Positions 8,263 through 16,518 of a stretch of DNA of 57,705 nt are shown piece after piece (the first letter of the stretch is position 1; every line of letters begins with the position of its first letter). Source of the DNA: Deltaproteobacteria bacterium (GTDB taxonomy: Bacteria > Desulfobacterota > BSN033 > WVXP01). The position numbers and the translations under genes were made by a program. Below the pieces are notes generated by a model. It ran no database searches. It was not told the origin of the DNA and saw only the letters and a list, made by a program, of their open reading frames with translations. The stretch lies in contig JAFDHF010000032.1 in assembly GCA_019308905.1 (NCBI GenBank), positions 1-57,705 of the forward strand, in the 5' to 3' direction.

Positions 8263-9006
8263 TCAGAAGGTTACCACAAGGGCTGCTCCCAGGATCGTAT
8301 CGGTCTTGTCCAGGGTCGACGGCCTCGGCCTGTTGTTGTACCTTACCTTGTAGGCCACTTTCAGGGAGAGATAGTTACTCAGCGCGGATACGAACGCAGT
8401 CTCGGAGACTATCTTGTAGTTGTCACTCTCCTCGAAATCGTAGAGAAATTCCAGGGATTGCGAGAACTTGTTCCTGTCTGTAAACGCGTATTCGTATTTA
8501 CCAAAGACCCGGCCTTCCACAAAATCCTCACTCGTCTCATCGGTGTAGTCTTCAACCGTGTAATTCAGCCCGGCCTCGCCGAGGAGGAAATGCTTCGGGC
8601 CGACGAAAAACCTGTACCCCACACCGGGGCCAAGGGAGTACCTGTTTTGAAAACCCGCAAAGGTGTCTCTCAACCAACGGCCGAGGCCGTAAGCGTAGAA
8701 GCGCCCGGAAATGACACGGTCAAAACGGAGATCCGTGTAGTACCTCTCCGCGGTCTTCTCGCCGTCTTCCTCTCCGTAGAGGGCCCCGATCTTCCACGAA
8801 CCCTTGGATTTCTCCGTAAACTGGTATGACAGGAGATTGTTTCCCGCCAGGGTCGTAACACTCGTATTTCCGCTGGTGCTCACAAACGAGAGATCGGCCT
8901 CGTCCTTCCATTTCTTCACAGCCCCAGGGTCTTTGCCGCCTGCGTACCCCTCCCCAGCGGCGGCAGCTACGACCAATAATAGAATCAATGCCTGTATCCT
9001 TCTCAT
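8263..9006 (-). CDS. DUF481 outer-membrane beta-barrel protein
   Basis: This is a 247-residue protein with a signal peptide (MRRIQALILLLVVAAAAGEG, cleavage near residue 22). The mature part consists of alternating amphipathic strands with many aromatic residues. It ends in VVTF, the terminal phenylalanine typical of outer-membrane barrels. The DLSFVSTSGNT segment near the mature N-terminus is the signature of DUF481 (YdiY-type) proteins. These are predicted outer-membrane proteins of unknown function. The start ATG at 9006 has GGGGAGGACCGAG upstream. It is transcribed alone toward rnpB. Confidence 0.85.
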   Translation of the reverse strand: MRRIQALILLLVVAAAAGEGYAGGKDPGAVKKWKDEADLSFVSTSGNTSVTTLAGNNLLSYQFTEKSKGSWKIGALYGEEDGEKTAERYYTDLRFDRVISGRFYAYGLGRWLRDTFAGFQNRYSLGPGVGYRFFVGPKHFLLGEAGLNYTVEDYTDETSEDFVEGRVFGKYEYAFTDRNKFSQSLEFLYDFEESDNYKIVSETAFVSALSNYLSLKVAYKVRYNNRPRPSTLDKTDTILGAALVVTF

Positions 9007-9149
9007 CTCGGTCCTCCCCTCATTATCTCGAACAGATTCGTCGAACCTAATCCCCCCATATGAGCAACGGCCCCTCCCTCATGGGACCTGTCTCTTCCAC
9101 CATCCGGGCTGGTCGCAGGCTGGCCCGAGCGACAGCCCGGGAACTTGGC

Positions 9150-9185
9150 TTGACCCCGAGGTCGCAGAATACGATAGTATTTTCT
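9150..9185 (+). promoter_or_regulatory. Candidate promoter of yihA
   Basis: TTGACC (9150-9155) and GATAGT (9173-9178) are separated by 17 bp, with a predicted start near 9185 and a 36-nt leader. An alternative -10, TAGTAT, would need a 19-bp spacer. Confidence 0.45.
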
Positions 9186-9220
9186 GATCCTGCTTTTTCG
9201 TTCCGGAGAGAAACATACTC

Positions 9221-9832
9221 GTGAAAATAAAAGACGCCGTCTTTGTAAAAAGCGCCGCAGCTCCCAGGGACTATCCCCACCACGGACTCCCCGAGGTTGC
9301 CTTTGCCGGCCGGTCCAACGTGGGCAAGTCTTCCCTGATCAACCGCCTCGTCCATCGAAGGACCCTGGCCAAGACCAGTTCAGCCCCCGGCAAAACCCGG
9401 CTATTGAACTTCTACCTGGTAAATTCAGCCCTTTCCCTGGTCGATCTCCCGGGCTACGGGTATGCGAAGGTCCCGGAGAAGATCCGTAGGAGTTGGGGGC
9501 CCATGGTGGAGACCTATTTGGACAGGCGAAAAGAACTCAGGCTGGTAGTGCTCCTTCTCGATGCCAGACACGAACCCTCCAGGCTGGACATCCAACTGGC
9601 CGAATGGATGTACAAGCGGCGCATCCCCTTTCTCGCCGTGGCCACAAAACTCGACAAGGTCCCACCCTCAAGACGAATGGCTCATGTCCAAAGGATATCA
9701 GCCGGTCTCAGCCAGTACCACTGCCGGATCATTCCGTTTTCGGCCGTGACCGGAGAGGGGAAGACCGCGATCTGGGAACAGATCGCGCGGGCCTGTGAGC
9801 CGGCCTCGCAGCAGGACGGACGCTCGCCCTAA
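9221..9832 (+). CDS. yihA: YihA/YsxC (EngB) ribosome-biogenesis GTP-binding protein
   Basis: This 203-residue GTPase has G1 GRSNVGKSS at 30-38, G3 DLPGYG at 75-80 and G4 TKLD near 143. SAVTGEG near the C-terminus serves as the G5-like loop. YihA/YsxC acts in late assembly of the large ribosomal subunit. The start is GTG at 9221, with CCGGAGAG about 10 bp upstream. It is the only plus-strand gene between two minus-strand blocks. Its TAA overlaps the stop of lpxH, so the genes converge with no room for a terminator. Confidence 0.97.
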   Translation: MKIKDAVFVKSAAAPRDYPHHGLPEVAFAGRSNVGKSSLINRLVHRRTLAKTSSAPGKTRLLNFYLVNSALSLVDLPGYGYAKVPEKIRRSWGPMVETYLDRRKELRLVVLLLDARHEPSRLDIQLAEWMYKRRIPFLAVATKLDKVPPSRRMAHVQRISAGLSQYHCRIIPFSAVTGEGKTAIWEQIARACEPASQQDGRSP

Positions 9833-10560
9833 CCCGGACAGTACTCGATCGCGAAACCCCGGCCCGGACGATATCTGACATAGGAGAAATGATTGACCCA
9901 GTCCCCCACGTTGAAGTACTGGGCCTCTCTCCCATCCACCTCGAACATGCATGCCTGGGGCAGATGATTGTGGGCCAGGATGACCACGTCAAACCCTTCC
10001 CGGAGTTTCTCCACGGCAAAACGCCGGAAAAGAGCCTCAATCCTTTCAGGATTCTTGTTGCTTCCCTTCCCCCCGCTCACTGAACCGAGCAAGGAAGCCG
10101 CCCTCTTACAGATCCGGGGACCCGCCCTTTGGATGAGCCAATAGGTGAAGGGGCTTCTCAAGATACGCCGGAATACACGGTAGAACCTCTCGTCCCCGTT
10201 TACCAGATCTCCGTGCGCCATGTAGACCCGCTTTCCATCGAGATCGACCACACAGTGCTCCGGACAGACCTCCGCCTTCAACCTCTCTCTTACATAGCTT
10301 CCCAGATTGAAATCGTGGTTCCCCTCCACATATCGGATACGAACCCCGGCCCCGGCCAGCTCCCTGAGTTTGTCGAGGACGGGCCTGTATCCCTCGAAGG
10401 CAAAGGGCTCGAAGCCGAACCAGAATTCGAAGAGATCACCCAGTATGACGAGGGTGCCGAGATTTCTCTTCTCTCTTTCCAGAAACCGAACTATCCTCGT
10501 CTGCCCATGGAAGTCCCATTCCCGCAGATGGGCGTCTGCCATGAAGACCCAGTCCGCCAT
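9829..10560 (-). CDS. lpxH: LpxH-type UDP-2,3-diacylglucosamine diphosphatase
   Basis: This 243-residue calcineurin-like metallophosphoesterase has the motif series DAH (9-11), GDLFEFWFG (41-49), GNHDF (about 80-84), HGD (about 116-118) and AHNH (about 195-198). This order is typical of LpxH, which cleaves UDP-2,3-diacylglucosamine to lipid X in lipid A synthesis at the inner membrane face. Some distant relatives keep these motifs with other substrates, but lpxC and lptD in the same window support the LpxH reading. Its ATG overlaps the ugd stop by one base (TAATG), so it is translationally coupled to ugd. Confidence 0.88.
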   Translation of the reverse strand: MADWVFMADAHLREWDFHGQTRIVRFLEREKRNLGTLVILGDLFEFWFGFEPFAFEGYRPVLDKLRELAGAGVRIRYVEGNHDFNLGSYVRERLKAEVCPEHCVVDLDGKRVYMAHGDLVNGDERFYRVFRRILRSPFTYWLIQRAGPRICKRAASLLGSVSGGKGSNKNPERIEALFRRFAVEKLREGFDVVILAHNHLPQACMFEVDGREAQYFNVGDWVNHFSYVRYRPGRGFAIEYCPG

Positions 10561-11861
10561 TACCTCCCAACCCCGCAGTACAGGAACCCCATCTCCTTCA
10601 TCTGTGAGGTCTCGTACACGTTCCGGAGGTCCACAAAGATCGGCTGCTTCAGGCTCTTCTTGATCCGCGCCAGGTCGAGGCGCCGGAATTCATTCCATTC
10701 CGTCACCAGAACAAGGGCGTCGCAGTCGAGGGCTGTCTGATAAGGATCGGGACAGAACTCCACTTGCTCCAGTACCGACCCGGCAGCCTCCATGGCGGCC
10801 GGGTCATAGGTCTTTACGCTGGCGCCCTCCCTCTGGAGCCCCTTGATGATGGCAATGGAGGCAGACTCCCGAATGTCGTCGGTGTTTGGCTTGAAGGAAA
10901 GCCCCAGGATTCCGATCGTCTTTCCCTTCAGATCGCCCACCATTGCCTTGATCTTCTCCACCATCTTCTGCCTCTGCCGATCATTCGCCTCGATGACCGC
11001 CTGAATGACACCGAGCTTCTCCCCTCTCTGTTCGCCAATCGCCGCCAGGGCTCGGGTATCCTTCGGGAAGCACGAACCCCCGAAGCCGGGCCCGGGATGG
11101 AGAAATTTCCGGCCGATCCTGCCGTCGAGCCCCATGGCCCTTGCCACGTGATGGACGTCTGCACCCACCTTCTCACAGAGATTGGCGATCTCATTGATAA
11201 ATGATATCTTGGTGGCGAGAAATGCGTTGGAAGCGTACTTGATCATCTCCGCCGTCTCGAGGTTGGTGATGACGAAAGGCGTCTCGTTGAGGTAGAGAGC
11301 ACTATAGATGTCCTGCATGATCGCCACTGCCTGCTCGCTCTCTGCCCCGATGGTCACCCGGTCCGGTCTCATAAAATCCTCTATGGCAGATCCCTCCCTC
11401 TGGAATTCCGGGTTCGACACGATATCGAAATGGAACGGCTCCTTGAGATTCGACCGGATGATCTCTTTGACCCACCGGCAGGTTCCTATGGGGACCGTAC
11501 TTTTCAGGACGATGACCTTGTAGCCGTTCATGTATTTGGAGATCTCCTTGGCCACACTTTCCACATGCCGCAGATCGGACGAACCGTCGTCATTGGGTGG
11601 TGTTCCCACAGTGATGAAGACTACAAGGCTGTTGGGAACCGCCTTGTCCAGCTCTGTCGTGAACCTCAATCTCCCCTGCTCCACGTTCTTGCGGATCAGG
11701 TCCTCCAGTCCGGGCTCATAGATCGGGATCCGGCCCTGGTTCAGGTTCCGGATCTTTGCCTCGTCGTTGTCGACACAGGTGAGATTCATGCCGAACTCGG
11801 CCAGACATGTGCCTGTAACCAACCCCACGTAACCCGTACCGATGACACAGATATTCACCAA
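10560..11861 (-). CDS. ugd: UDP-glucose 6-dehydrogenase family protein
   Basis: This 433-residue enzyme has an N-terminal NAD site (GTGYVG at 8-13). It also has NPEFQREGSA near 150, EMIKYASNAF with K208, and the catalytic cysteine C264 in FGGSCFPKDT. The C-terminal UDP-binding domain includes GLSFKPNTDDIRES. It oxidises UDP-glucose, or possibly a related UDP-sugar, to the uronic acid for envelope polysaccharide. The ATG at 11861 follows AAGGAGGGATCTTTG. It is in line with rfbB (60-bp gap) and overlaps lpxH. Confidence 0.93.
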   Translation of the reverse strand: MVNICVIGTGYVGLVTGTCLAEFGMNLTCVDNDEAKIRNLNQGRIPIYEPGLEDLIRKNVEQGRLRFTTELDKAVPNSLVVFITVGTPPNDDGSSDLRHVESVAKEISKYMNGYKVIVLKSTVPIGTCRWVKEIIRSNLKEPFHFDIVSNPEFQREGSAIEDFMRPDRVTIGAESEQAVAIMQDIYSALYLNETPFVITNLETAEMIKYASNAFLATKISFINEIANLCEKVGADVHHVARAMGLDGRIGRKFLHPGPGFGGSCFPKDTRALAAIGEQRGEKLGVIQAVIEANDRQRQKMVEKIKAMVGDLKGKTIGILGLSFKPNTDDIRESASIAIIKGLQREGASVKTYDPAAMEAAGSVLEQVEFCPDPYQTALDCDALVLVTEWNEFRRLDLARIKKSLKQPIFVDLRNVYETSQMKEMGFLYCGVGR

Positions 11862-11920
11862 AGATCCCTCCTTCTCGAAAAGTCCTCCAGTACTTTAACC
11901 TCCCCGTCTGTCCGCCCCTT

Positions 11921-12928
11921 TCACCGACGGCCGTAGGTGACCTCGTAGTATTTGAGGTATTCCCCTGTCTTTATCTTCTTCCACCAGTCGGAGCGCTCTT
12001 GGTACCATCGAACCGTTTCTGCCAGGCCTTTCTCAAAGGGGATCTGAGCGGTCCACCCGAGCTCCCGCTGGAGTTTGGAACAATCCATGGCATACCGGCG
12101 GTCATGGCCCGGCCGATCGGCGACAAACCGGATCATATCTTCCGGCCTTTCCATGAGTCGAAGGATCTCCCTGACGATCTCGATGTTGGTCCGTTCGGTA
12201 GAGCCCCCGATGTTGTACACCTCTCCGTCTTTTCCCTTCCGGATCACCACATCGATGGCCCGGCAGTGGTCCTCCACATGGATCCAGTCCCTCACGTTGA
12301 GCCCGTCTCCATAAACGGGAAGTTCCTTTCCCTCCATGGCGTTCGTGATCATCAGGGGGATGAGCTTCTCCGGGAATTGATAGGGGCCGTAGTTATTGGA
12401 ACAGCGCGTGATTATCCCGGGAAACCCATAGGTCCGGCAGCAGGCTCTCACCAGGAGGTCCGCCGCCGTCTTGCTCGCCGCATACGGGCTGTTGGGAGAC
12501 AGACGGCTCTCCTCTGTGAAATGCCCCTTCCCACCCAGAGATCCATAGACCTCATCGGTCGATATCTGGATAAACCTGGCGACCCTTTGACTCCGTGAGG
12601 CCTCCAGCAGGACGTGGGTCCCCATGACGTTTGTCTTGACAAAGGCACCGGAGTCCTGTATGGATCGATCCACGTGGGACTCAGCCGCAAAGTTGACCAC
12701 GCAGTCGACCCCTGAGGAGAGGATCTCCTCCACAAGGGGCCGATCGCAGATGTCACCCCGGATGAATCGATACCTCGATATGGCCGCCACGTCGCTGAGG
12801 TTCTCCAGATTGCCGGCATAGGTCAACTTGTCGAGATTGACGACCTCGTCCGATGGGTGCTTCTCCAAGATGTACCGAACAAAATTGCTCCCTATGAAAC
12901 CGCATCCTCCGGTTACGAGTATCTTCAC
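11921..12928 (-). CDS. rfbB: RfbB, dTDP-glucose 4,6-dehydratase
   Basis: From the GTG at 12928 (AAAGGATGATCCA upstream) the product is 335 residues. An ATG at 12976 in the same frame has no ribosome site. The Rossmann motif TGGCGFIG (6-13), the catalytic STDEVYG (123-129) and YAASK (149-153), RCSNNYGPYQFPEKLIP and RPGHDRRY are all present. These identify RmlB/RfbB, which forms dTDP-4-keto-6-deoxyglucose. It lies downstream of the epimerase-like gene and upstream of ugd on the same strand. Confidence 0.95.
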   Translation of the reverse strand: MKILVTGGCGFIGSNFVRYILEKHPSDEVVNLDKLTYAGNLENLSDVAAISRYRFIRGDICDRPLVEEILSSGVDCVVNFAAESHVDRSIQDSGAFVKTNVMGTHVLLEASRSQRVARFIQISTDEVYGSLGGKGHFTEESRLSPNSPYAASKTAADLLVRACCRTYGFPGIITRCSNNYGPYQFPEKLIPLMITNAMEGKELPVYGDGLNVRDWIHVEDHCRAIDVVIRKGKDGEVYNIGGSTERTNIEIVREILRLMERPEDMIRFVADRPGHDRRYAMDCSKLQRELGWTAQIPFEKGLAETVRWYQERSDWWKKIKTGEYLKYYEVTYGRR

Positions 12929-13030
12929 TGGATCATCCTTTATTGTCCCGACGACTTCCTGTCCGACATTTCGCATTTGTTTCGACTCTTGGCTTTATCA
13001 TCCTGCTTTGCCTCTTTTACTCATTGCCTG

Positions 13031-13486
13031 CTACCCGTCCTGCCGGCTCCAGTCGTACGGGATGTCGTTCTCATGGGGATGCACTCTGAATTCGTCTGGG
13101 TCCTGGTAGTTGTAGACCTCAGTCGGGATGTTGACGATGATCGCCTCATACTCGCCGATGCACTTCCACCCGTGAAAGACCCGTGGGGGAATCTGAACCA
13201 AAGCCGGGGCATGTTCCCCGACAAAGAACTCGTTCACCTCTCCCCGGGTAGGAGAATCTTCCCTGGGATCGTACAGGGCTATCTTGATCATCCCCCGGAC
13301 CACCGCGACGTTGTCGGTCTGCTTCTTGTGGTAGTGCCAGGCCTTGACGACTCCCGGATAGGTCGTGGTCATGTAGACCTGGCCGAATCCACGAAAAAGG
13401 GGGTCGTCAGTCCTGAGGATCTCCATGAGCCGCCCTCGTTCATCCGGTATGACTCGCAGGGATTTGGTAACCACACCTTCAATCAT
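13031..13486 (-). CDS. dTDP-4-dehydrorhamnose 3,5-epimerase family cupin
   Basis: The product is 151 residues from the ATG at 13486, which has GGGGAGG six bases upstream. It has the RmlC-type cupin fold pattern: DERGRLMEI, KAWHYHKKQTDNVAVVRG with the expected histidine, IPPRVFHGW, and a C-terminal tyrosine segment, PTEVYNYQDPDEF. It is shorter than classical RmlC (about 180) and belongs to the compact subgroup, some of which act on other keto-sugars. Its place between rfbA and rfbB supports a dTDP-sugar role. The exact epimerisation product is uncertain. Confidence 0.85.
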   Translation of the reverse strand: MIEGVVTKSLRVIPDERGRLMEILRTDDPLFRGFGQVYMTTTYPGVVKAWHYHKKQTDNVAVVRGMIKIALYDPREDSPTRGEVNEFFVGEHAPALVQIPPRVFHGWKCIGEYEAIIVNIPTEVYNYQDPDEFRVHPHENDIPYDWSRQDG

Positions 13487-13573
13487 CTCATGCCTCCCCA
13501 GTTGCGTCAAAGAGCCCGGCCCCTCGCACCCATCCGGGAAAAGCGCCGGGGAACCCGGCCGGTCACCTCCGGG

Positions 13574-14302
13574 CTAGACCTTGTTCGCCCCTGTCTCGGC
13601 GACCAGCCTGCTCGCCGCAAGGAGGGAGTCGAAGGTACCGGCGTCGGTCCACCAACCGTCCAGAACATCCCAGGTCAGGTTCTTCCGTTCGATATAGACG
13701 TTGTTCACGTCGGTAATCTCCAGTTCCCCCCGCTTGGACGGTTTGAGAGTCTTGATAATATCGAAAACCGTGTTGTCGTACATGTAGATCCCGGTGACCG
13801 CGTATTTCGACTTTGGATGCTCGGGCTTCTCCTCTATCCGTACCACCCTTTCACCCTCGAAGACGGGGACTCCGAACCTCTGGGGGTCTGGAACCTCCTT
13901 CAAGAGGATCTGAGCTCCGTCCTTCTGCCGCTCAAAGGCCGCAACGGCATGGCGAATGTTCTTTTCGATTATGTTGTCCCCGAGGATCACGCATATCTTT
14001 TCTCCTGCTGCAAAGAACTCGGCCAACCTCAGTGCGGCGGCGATTCCCCCCTCACCCTCCTGGTAGGTGTAATTGATGTGCCTGAGGCCGAAGTCCTTTC
14101 CGTTTCCCAGGAGTTTCAGAAAATCCCCCGCGCTGGCCCCTCCCGTCACTATGAGAATGTCCGTTATGCCCGCATTGATCAGGGTTCTGAGAGGATAGTA
14201 GATCATAGGCGAGTCGTAAACCGGAAGTAGGTGCTTGTTGGTGACCTTTGTCAGAGGCAACAGTCGAGTACCCAGACCTCCTGCAAGAATGATACCTTTC
14301 AT
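13574..14302 (-). CDS. rfbA: RfbA, glucose-1-phosphate thymidylyltransferase (short form)
   Basis: The product is 242 residues from the ATG at 14302 (GGGGAGG upstream). It begins MKGIILAGGLGTRLLPLT, the nucleotidyltransferase signature, followed by NKHLLPVYDSPMIYYPL. The motifs GEGGIAAALRLAE, GDNIIEKN, EEKPEHPKS and TGIYMYDN confirm sugar-nucleotide pyrophosphorylase activity. It is shorter than the 290-residue RmlA because the C-terminal regulatory extension is missing, as in several related enzymes. With rfbB and the epimerase it forms a dTDP-deoxysugar module. No RmlD reductase is present in the window. Confidence 0.92.
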   Translation of the reverse strand: MKGIILAGGLGTRLLPLTKVTNKHLLPVYDSPMIYYPLRTLINAGITDILIVTGGASAGDFLKLLGNGKDFGLRHINYTYQEGEGGIAAALRLAEFFAAGEKICVILGDNIIEKNIRHAVAAFERQKDGAQILLKEVPDPQRFGVPVFEGERVVRIEEKPEHPKSKYAVTGIYMYDNTVFDIIKTLKPSKRGELEITDVNNVYIERKNLTWDVLDGWWTDAGTFDSLLAASRLVAETGANKV

Positions 14303-14351
14303 GAGAAGCCTCCCCGCTTGATTTGTCGAACCTTCTCTCCCCGTGGAAGCA

Positions 14352-16472
14352 TCAAAAAAGCCGCCCCACCGCGCCCAGCCCCACAAGAGAGATGAGCAGC
14401 CTGTATCTCACCTCTTCCTCCTTGGTTCCGTCGGCGGAAGCGCCTATGTCAAGCACCGAAAAAGTTACATTCCAACACTGGGACCTGTATGTCAAGCCAC
14501 CTTCGGTCTCCGTCCTCATATTATTGAGAAGATCGTACCTGTAAGAACCAAACAGATCGATCGGCTCCCATAGTCGAACCCTGGAAAAGAGGTTGATCTG
14601 CTCCAGTTCGTCCTTGGAGAACTGATATTCCAACCGCATGGAATCGCCTCTCGAATCCGACAGGAGGGCGAGCGTGTTGAAACGGACGATCCGGTCTTCC
14701 CACAGACTGTATTGTGCACTGGTCTGCAGGTCGAAGTACGAGCCGGGCGAGAACCAGAGCCTGCCCATTATGTTGGAAAACCGGTCTTCCGGGGAATCGG
14801 CCTCGGAGACGAGCGGATCTCCCAGGCTGTAACTCTGGAGCAATTCCAGTTTGAGGAGGCGGCGGATCTCCGAATCAGGGGACCGGTCCTTTCGCGTGTC
14901 GACAAAGTTGGTCAAACCATAGGTGATCAGGTTAGTGTATGGGATCTGATCCTTTTCATCGAAATCGGGGAGGTCACCCTGATCGACAGGGGGGACATAG
15001 GTATATCTTACAAATGGCCTGATACGGTGTTTTATCTTCTCCATCCCCCACGAACCGGCATCGAACACCCGCGAAATCGTGGTCAAAAGGGTGGCCTCGA
15101 ATGTGGGAAGGAGGGTTCTCGAGGCAAAGCCCTTCTCCTCTTGTTGATCGTTTTCCGGCCAGTAGAGAGTCTCTCTCAGACCGGCTACCGGAAGAAACTT
15201 CAGCCACCCGAACGGCCTGATCGGGAGAGATACCTGGGGGAAGAGGTCGAGACGGCTCACCTTTTCTCCCTCCTCTCTCCAGAAGTAAGTGTAGGAAAGA
15301 TCTCCACCCACATAGAGGGGTGTATTCCAGAGGGGTTGATCGAAAGCGGCCAGGGTGACCTCGGGAAGCAACTGGAGGGTCCTGCTGTTGTCCTCCACGG
15401 CGAGATCGTCGAAATAGGCGAACTCTCCTACCAGATTGTACTCGGGCCACCTGCGCCCTCCGAAGACGTTCGACTTGAGTTGTCGTGTCGTCCGAAAATC
15501 GATCGGCGCTCGGGCGATATAGCCCCCGGGGAAATTCTCTTGGAAATCGTAAGGGTAGTCATTGTCACTCACAAGGTTTATGTTTGCCTTCGCATAGAAA
15601 TCGAGGGGAAGGTGCGGCTGGTCATGACGGAGAAAGAAGGCCCAACGGTTCTCCTCTTTCACCTTGTCGTCCAGGAAGTAGAAGTTGGCCTGACCCTTGG
15701 CTTTCTTGGCCAGGGCGTATCTGAACTCGGCTCCCTGCTGAAATCCCCGGTCTCCCAACCAGTCGAAATAGAAGGTGGCATCCTTATCCTGGCTGATGGC
15801 CCAGTAAAAGGGCAGGCTGATCCTCGTTCCGAACCGGCTCGAGTATCCGAAGCGGGGAATGAGAAAACCCGTCTGTCTGTTCGTCTCGAGAGGGTACACA
15901 CCGATGGGCAAATAGAAAACGGGAAGGTTCTTCACCCTGAAAAACGCGTGGCGCCCCACGGCATACCGCTCCAGGGTAACGTCAACTCTCTTTGCCTTGA
16001 AACTCCAATCCGGACGCTCACCACCGCACGTGGTAAAGGTCCCGTTGTGGATCCGGTACGTCCTGGGCCCGAGTTTCTCGACCTTTTCCGCGGTGATGTG
16101 GAAATTCTCCCGGGTAACCAGCCTGGCCTCTTCAACTACCCCCTTCTGAGTCTTCAGATTGACCCTCATCCTGTCACATCGAAGCACGTCTATGCCGTCG
16201 GTCAGCTCGACATGCCCCCTTGCCTCTGCGACCCCCGTATCGGCGAAGAAGTCCACCTCATCCGCCCTGAGCCGCACATCCCCCATTTTGATCTCAACGT
16301 CACCCCTGGCCTCGTAAAGATTCTGTTCGCGCCGGTAAATCACCCGGTCAGCCTCGATTCCGATCGCTCCCACCGGAGCTACTACCCGTTCTCCCAGGTT
16401 CTCGGCCCAAGACAAAGAGGTGAAGAGAACAGAAAGCAGCACGATCCATATGGAGCAAGGTCTCACCGTCAT
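14352..16472 (-). CDS. lptD: LptD, LPS-assembly outer-membrane protein
   Basis: The product is 706 residues from the ATG at 16472, chosen because it starts a signal peptide (SIWIVLLSVLFTSLSWA); an upstream TTG at 16553 would overlap folC. An N-terminal LptA-like beta-jellyroll covers about 40-175 (EADRVIYRREQNLYEARGDV and similar repeats). A long beta-barrel follows, ending in VGRLF with a terminal phenylalanine. Outside the signal sequence there are three cysteines. Those at 149 (in FTTCGGERPDW) and 666 (in RSQCWNV) could form one N-to-C disulfide, against two in E. coli LptD. LptD forms the LPS translocon with LptE, which I did not see here. Confidence 0.92.
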   Translation of the reverse strand: MTVRPCSIWIVLLSVLFTSLSWAENLGERVVAPVGAIGIEADRVIYRREQNLYEARGDVEIKMGDVRLRADEVDFFADTGVAEARGHVELTDGIDVLRCDRMRVNLKTQKGVVEEARLVTRENFHITAEKVEKLGPRTYRIHNGTFTTCGGERPDWSFKAKRVDVTLERYAVGRHAFFRVKNLPVFYLPIGVYPLETNRQTGFLIPRFGYSSRFGTRISLPFYWAISQDKDATFYFDWLGDRGFQQGAEFRYALAKKAKGQANFYFLDDKVKEENRWAFFLRHDQPHLPLDFYAKANINLVSDNDYPYDFQENFPGGYIARAPIDFRTTRQLKSNVFGGRRWPEYNLVGEFAYFDDLAVEDNSRTLQLLPEVTLAAFDQPLWNTPLYVGGDLSYTYFWREEGEKVSRLDLFPQVSLPIRPFGWLKFLPVAGLRETLYWPENDQQEEKGFASRTLLPTFEATLLTTISRVFDAGSWGMEKIKHRIRPFVRYTYVPPVDQGDLPDFDEKDQIPYTNLITYGLTNFVDTRKDRSPDSEIRRLLKLELLQSYSLGDPLVSEADSPEDRFSNIMGRLWFSPGSYFDLQTSAQYSLWEDRIVRFNTLALLSDSRGDSMRLEYQFSKDELEQINLFSRVRLWEPIDLFGSYRYDLLNNMRTETEGGLTYRSQCWNVTFSVLDIGASADGTKEEEVRYRLLISLVGLGAVGRLF

Positions 16473-16518
16473 CTCAGGGCTCTCGGCTCCCTCCACCCCA
16501 CCCGCCAGGCCTGTCCTA

